Positions 31,637-33,398 of a stretch of DNA of 33,398 bases are shown here, one piece after another. The translations under genes were made by a program, and so were the position numbers. Each line of letters begins with the position of its first letter. Position 1 is the first letter of the stretch. Source of the DNA: Anaerolineaceae bacterium (lineage in GTDB: Bacteria; Chloroflexota; Anaerolineae; JAAYZQ01); NCBI GenBank assembly GCA_012514775.1, contig JAAYZQ010000107.1, positions 1-33,398 of the forward strand, given 5' to 3'. The notes beneath the pieces are model-generated. The model was not told where the DNA came from and ran no database searches. It saw nothing but the letters and a program-made list of their open reading frames with translations.

Positions 31637-31759
31637 TTACGCCCGAGATTGGCCTCTCGCTGTTCTTCATGCCTCAGCGCATCGGATGGCTCGTCCTCGA
31701 CTTGTTGAGATGAAAAGGGTTATGTTATACTGGAGCGGGTTTTGAGACGGCTGCTGTAG

Positions 31760-32209
31760 GCGAAGCGAAAGAGGGAAGACCATTGGCAGCCGGCCGTGGA
31801 GCTGGCCCTGACCTTTCACCCCTACGCCGAGCGCCAGGGCTCCTGGTATGATTAGGAGCAGACCCTGCAGGTCAGCCTGTCGGCCAGCCGCCAGCAGGAG
31901 AACCGGGTGGCGGAAGCAGCTCTGTTGCGCGCCCTGGGCGAGCTGAAGCGGTATCAGTGGGATTGGCCCGCCGCGGCCACTTTCCAGGAGTCCGCCTGCC
32001 GGCTGTATGCCGGGCTTGGCGACGCGCGCGGAGAGGCGGGGGCGCGGGCCCACCCGGGCGACGTGTATCGCCTGCAGGGCAAGCTCGACGAGGCCCGGAA
32101 GGCGCTGGAACTGGCCCTGGGCGCCTATCAGGCGCGTGGAGACTCTGAGAATGAGGTCTCTCTAAATCGAGAGTATAGCCACTCCAGACCTTTTTGTTGC
32201 ACCTGTTGA
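31760..32209 (+). pseudogene. Degraded TPR-repeat protein (STAND-type fragment)
   Basis: One frame reads HWQPAVELALTFHPYAERQG, then SWYD-stop-EQTLQVSLSASRQQ, then LLRALGELKRYQWDWPAAAT and FQESACRLYAGLGDARGEAG, and ends after LDEARKALELALGAYQARGD. This is the tetratricopeptide region of large Chloroflexota STAND/regulator proteins. The TAG at 31853-31855 stands where tryptophan is expected (WYDW), a one-base change from TGG. There is no N-terminal domain upstream and no further repeats downstream, so both ends are lost. No start codon with a binding site is visible; a short in-frame ATG-less ORF after the stop (from 31907) should not be taken as a gene. Confidence 0.65.
32154..32195 (+). terminator. 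Possible terminator before the toxin-antitoxin module
   Basis: AGGTCT (32154-32159) pairs with AGACCT (32186-32191), enclosing an inner CTC/GAG pairing, and is followed by TTTTTG. The outer stem is only 6 bp, so this is tentative. Confidence 0.35.
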
Positions 32210-32225
32210 GCACTTGTGGTATAAT
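32197..32225 (+). promoter_or_regulatory. Probable promoter of the AbrB/PIN module
   Basis: A perfect TATAAT (32220-32225) is preceded at 17 bases by TTGCAC (32197-32202), a weak -35. Transcription would start near 32232, 26 bases before ATG 32258. The region GGTATAAT...TTGTACC has weak dyad character that could serve as the antitoxin operator. Confidence 0.5.
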
Positions 32226-32257
32226 AAACTCATAACTGTTGTACCTAGGAGGGCGGA

Positions 32258-32506
32258 ATGCATACTACCACAATCTCAGCCAAAGGTTGGGTGGTGATTC
32301 CCAAGTCCATTCGCGAAAAACACGGTCTCAAGAAAGGTTCCCGTGTGCAGGTCTTGGACTATGGCCAATTACTTGCTATTGTGCCTCTGCCGGACGATCC
32401 GATCGAGGCCCTGCACGGCATGTTCGAGGGAGGGCCTTCGCTGACCGGGGACCTCCTTGCAGAACGAGAACAGGAGCGAGCCAGGGAGGACCGGATTGGT
32501 GACTAA
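32258..32506 (+). CDS. vapB: AbrB/MazE/SpoVT-type antitoxin
   Basis: This 82-residue protein has an N-terminal swapped-hairpin AbrB DNA-binding domain (TTISAKGWVVIPKSIREKHG, then LKKGSRVQVLDYGQLLAIV). Its C-terminal tail is acidic and helical (LLAEREQERAREDR), which would wrap the toxin. It should repress its own promoter and neutralise the PIN-domain toxin of the next gene. ATG 32258 is preceded by AGGAGGGCGGA. The stop overlaps the toxin start (GGTGACTAA), the usual coupling in VapBC modules. Confidence 0.88.
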   Translation: MHTTTISAKGWVVIPKSIREKHGLKKGSRVQVLDYGQLLAIVPLPDDPIEALHGMFEGGPSLTGDLLAEREQERAREDRIGD

Positions 32507-32915
32507 AACCTTTGTCCTGGACAGCTTTGCTGTATTGGCTCTCTTGGGCAAGGAGCCGGGCAGTCAAGAGGTGGTCGACCTGCTACGGAAAGCGCAAGAA
32601 GGAGAAATCCGTGCACTGATGACCTGGGTGAATGCCGGGGAGGTGGCCTACATCTTGGAGCGGCGGTGGGGGGTGGAACGACTGTATGCAGCCCTGGCCG
32701 TGATGGAAGCCACAGCCTTGGAGATTGTATCGGTGGAACGGGAGCTGACCCTGATGGCTGCTCACATCAAAGCGAAGCATGCCATCGCCTATGCCGATAC
32801 ATTCGCCGCCGCCCTGGCTCAGCAGTGCGCGGCAACGTTGGTCACCGGTGATCCGGAGTTTGAGCTGCTGGAAGGGGTTCTGGACATACACTGGCTTCCA
32901 CAACACAAGTCATAA
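32499..32915 (+). CDS. vapC: PIN-domain toxin (VapC-like)
   Basis: This 138-residue PIN-domain ribonuclease has all four acidic metal-binding residues intact: D8 (FVLDSFAVLALL), E48 (NAGEVAY), D100 (AYADTFAAALA) and D118 (LVTGDPEF). VapC toxins cleave tRNA or rRNA when free of antitoxin. The start is GTG 32499, eight bases inside the antitoxin gene, with GGGAGGA about nine bases upstream; TTG 32496 is an alternative. It lies beside a decayed TPR gene, and modules of this kind are readily acquired and lost. Confidence 0.88.
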   Translation: MTKTFVLDSFAVLALLGKEPGSQEVVDLLRKAQEGEIRALMTWVNAGEVAYILERRWGVERLYAALAVMEATALEIVSVERELTLMAAHIKAKHAIAYADTFAAALAQQCAATLVTGDPEFELLEGVLDIHWLPQHKS

Positions 32916-32926
32916 TACACCTTACA

Positions 32927-32949
32927 AACCTGAGGCGCATCGCCAGGTT
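32927..32949 (+). terminator. Hairpin after the PIN toxin gene
   Basis: AACCT-GA-GGCG-CAT-CGCC-AGGTT forms a 9-bp stem with a two-base bulge, 11 bases after the toxin stop. No T-run follows, so termination is uncertain. Confidence 0.35.
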
Positions 32950-32975
32950 GCACAGGTACCAGCCCCGCGCCGATA

Positions 32976-33004
32976 TGGACATCCCCTGGGAAAGGTGGTA
33001 TAAT
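32976..33004 (+). promoter_or_regulatory. Sigma70-type promoter of the zinc-ribbon membrane protein
   Basis: TGGACA (32976-32981, five of six) and a perfect TATAAT (32999-33004) are 17 bases apart. Transcription would start near 33011, about 29 bases before ATG 33040. Confidence 0.65.
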
Positions 33005-33039
33005 GCCCCCCAACTTGACAAAGGGAGTCGAACGATAGG

Positions 33040-33398
33040 ATGGATTTCGAGAGCATTCTAAGCACGATCCAGCCATTCGTGATCCTGTTCGCGGCCCTGT
33101 TTGCTGCGTTTCTTACGGCAACCTGGATCAGTGTGGTGATCTGGACCTTTCGCGACATTCGAGCCCGCTCCCGCGACATCTTTGCGCAGATCCTGGCCAC
33201 CCTCATGGTGTTGGTCTTCTTCCCGCTCTTTCCCCTGCCCGGTTGGGTGCTCTACCTCATCCTGCGGCCCCGTGAGACGTTGGCCGAGGCCTACGAGCGG
33301 TCGCTGGAAGAAGAGGCTCTGCTGCAAGGCATCGAAGAGCGCATGGCTTGCCCGGGCTGCAACCGGCGCATCGAGGAAGAGTTCATGATCTGCCCCAC
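33040..33398 (+). CDS. Membrane protein with C-terminal zinc ribbon (cut by window edge)
   Basis: The first 119 codons are present. Two hydrophobic helices (FVILFAALFAAFLTATWISV and LATLMVLVFFPLFPLPGWVL) are separated by a basic RDIRARSRDI loop. They are followed by a helix and the first half of a zinc ribbon (ACPGCNRRIEEEFMICP), whose remaining cysteines lie beyond the window. Proteins with this layout are frequent in Chloroflexota and annotated only as zinc-ribbon membrane proteins. ATG 33040 is supported by the promoter at 32976-33004 and a GGGAG site at about 33023, somewhat distant; GATAGG also lies directly before the ATG. Confidence 0.75.
   Translation, partial: MDFESILSTIQPFVILFAALFAAFLTATWISVVIWTFRDIRARSRDIFAQILATLMVLVFFPLFPLPGWVLYLILRPRETLAEAYERSLEEEALLQGIEERMACPGCNRRIEEEFMICP

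Noticed and set aside
31705..31735. Possible promoter (TTGTTG ... TATACT) upstream of the TPR remnant
   Set aside because: The -35 matches consensus at only three positions and the spacing is 18; no intact gene follows.

Overview
The window is GC-rich bacterial chromosome, densely coded, with leaders that carry Shine-Dalgarno sequences and many sigma70-type promoters readable by eye (TTGACA-17-TATAAT or close). The gene set suggests Chloroflexota (an Anaerolineae/Caldilineae-like lineage): multi-PAS and dCache/GAF kinases, an ECF42-type sigma factor with DGPF proteins, an orphan BtrH-like protein and a decayed TPR protein of the large STAND type. The phylum is inferred from gene content only. 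I saw no rRNA, tRNA, CRISPR array, prophage or insertion sequence.

Layout. 1-1774: 5' end of threonine synthase (minus), then a dihydrofolate-reductase-like gene and a helix-hairpin-helix gene (plus) behind an ECF42-like promoter. 1850-5068: soluble five-PAS histidine kinase (minus). 5384-7060: histidine ammonia-lyase (plus) with an unusual C-terminal tail. 7061-9254: repeats, a strong promoter, a 21-codon leader ORF, an intrinsic terminator and an ABC-F ATPase, which together have the layout of a ribosome-mediated attenuator. 9322-14594: a liv-type ABC transporter operon headed by a stand-alone receiver-domain gene with its own promoter (minus). 14771-18936: CBS-ACT protein, membrane sensor kinase and NarL-type regulator, one minus operon with a readable promoter and terminator.

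19195-28980: a long minus-strand run of small detoxification or stress-type genes: VOC, SnoaL-like, DUF2277, DHFR-like, covalent FAD oxidase, three YCII/DGPF proteins, the ECF42-type sigma factor, VOC, SRPBCC, zinc alcohol dehydrogenase, SRPBCC membrane protein and a small membrane protein. A TGTCGA-N17-CGAC element lies between the sigma gene and the DGPF genes. A near-identical element with the same spacing precedes the DHFR-like gene at 1002, so both loci may belong to one ECF regulon.

29269-33398 (plus): a consensus promoter driving an orphan BtrH-like protein, a DUF3887-type lipoprotein, a DUF72 protein, a TPR pseudogene with an in-frame nonsense codon, an AbrB/PIN toxin-antitoxin pair, and the start of a membrane zinc-ribbon protein cut by the window edge. 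Long perfect inverted repeats without U-tracts recur between genes, especially around the detoxification run.
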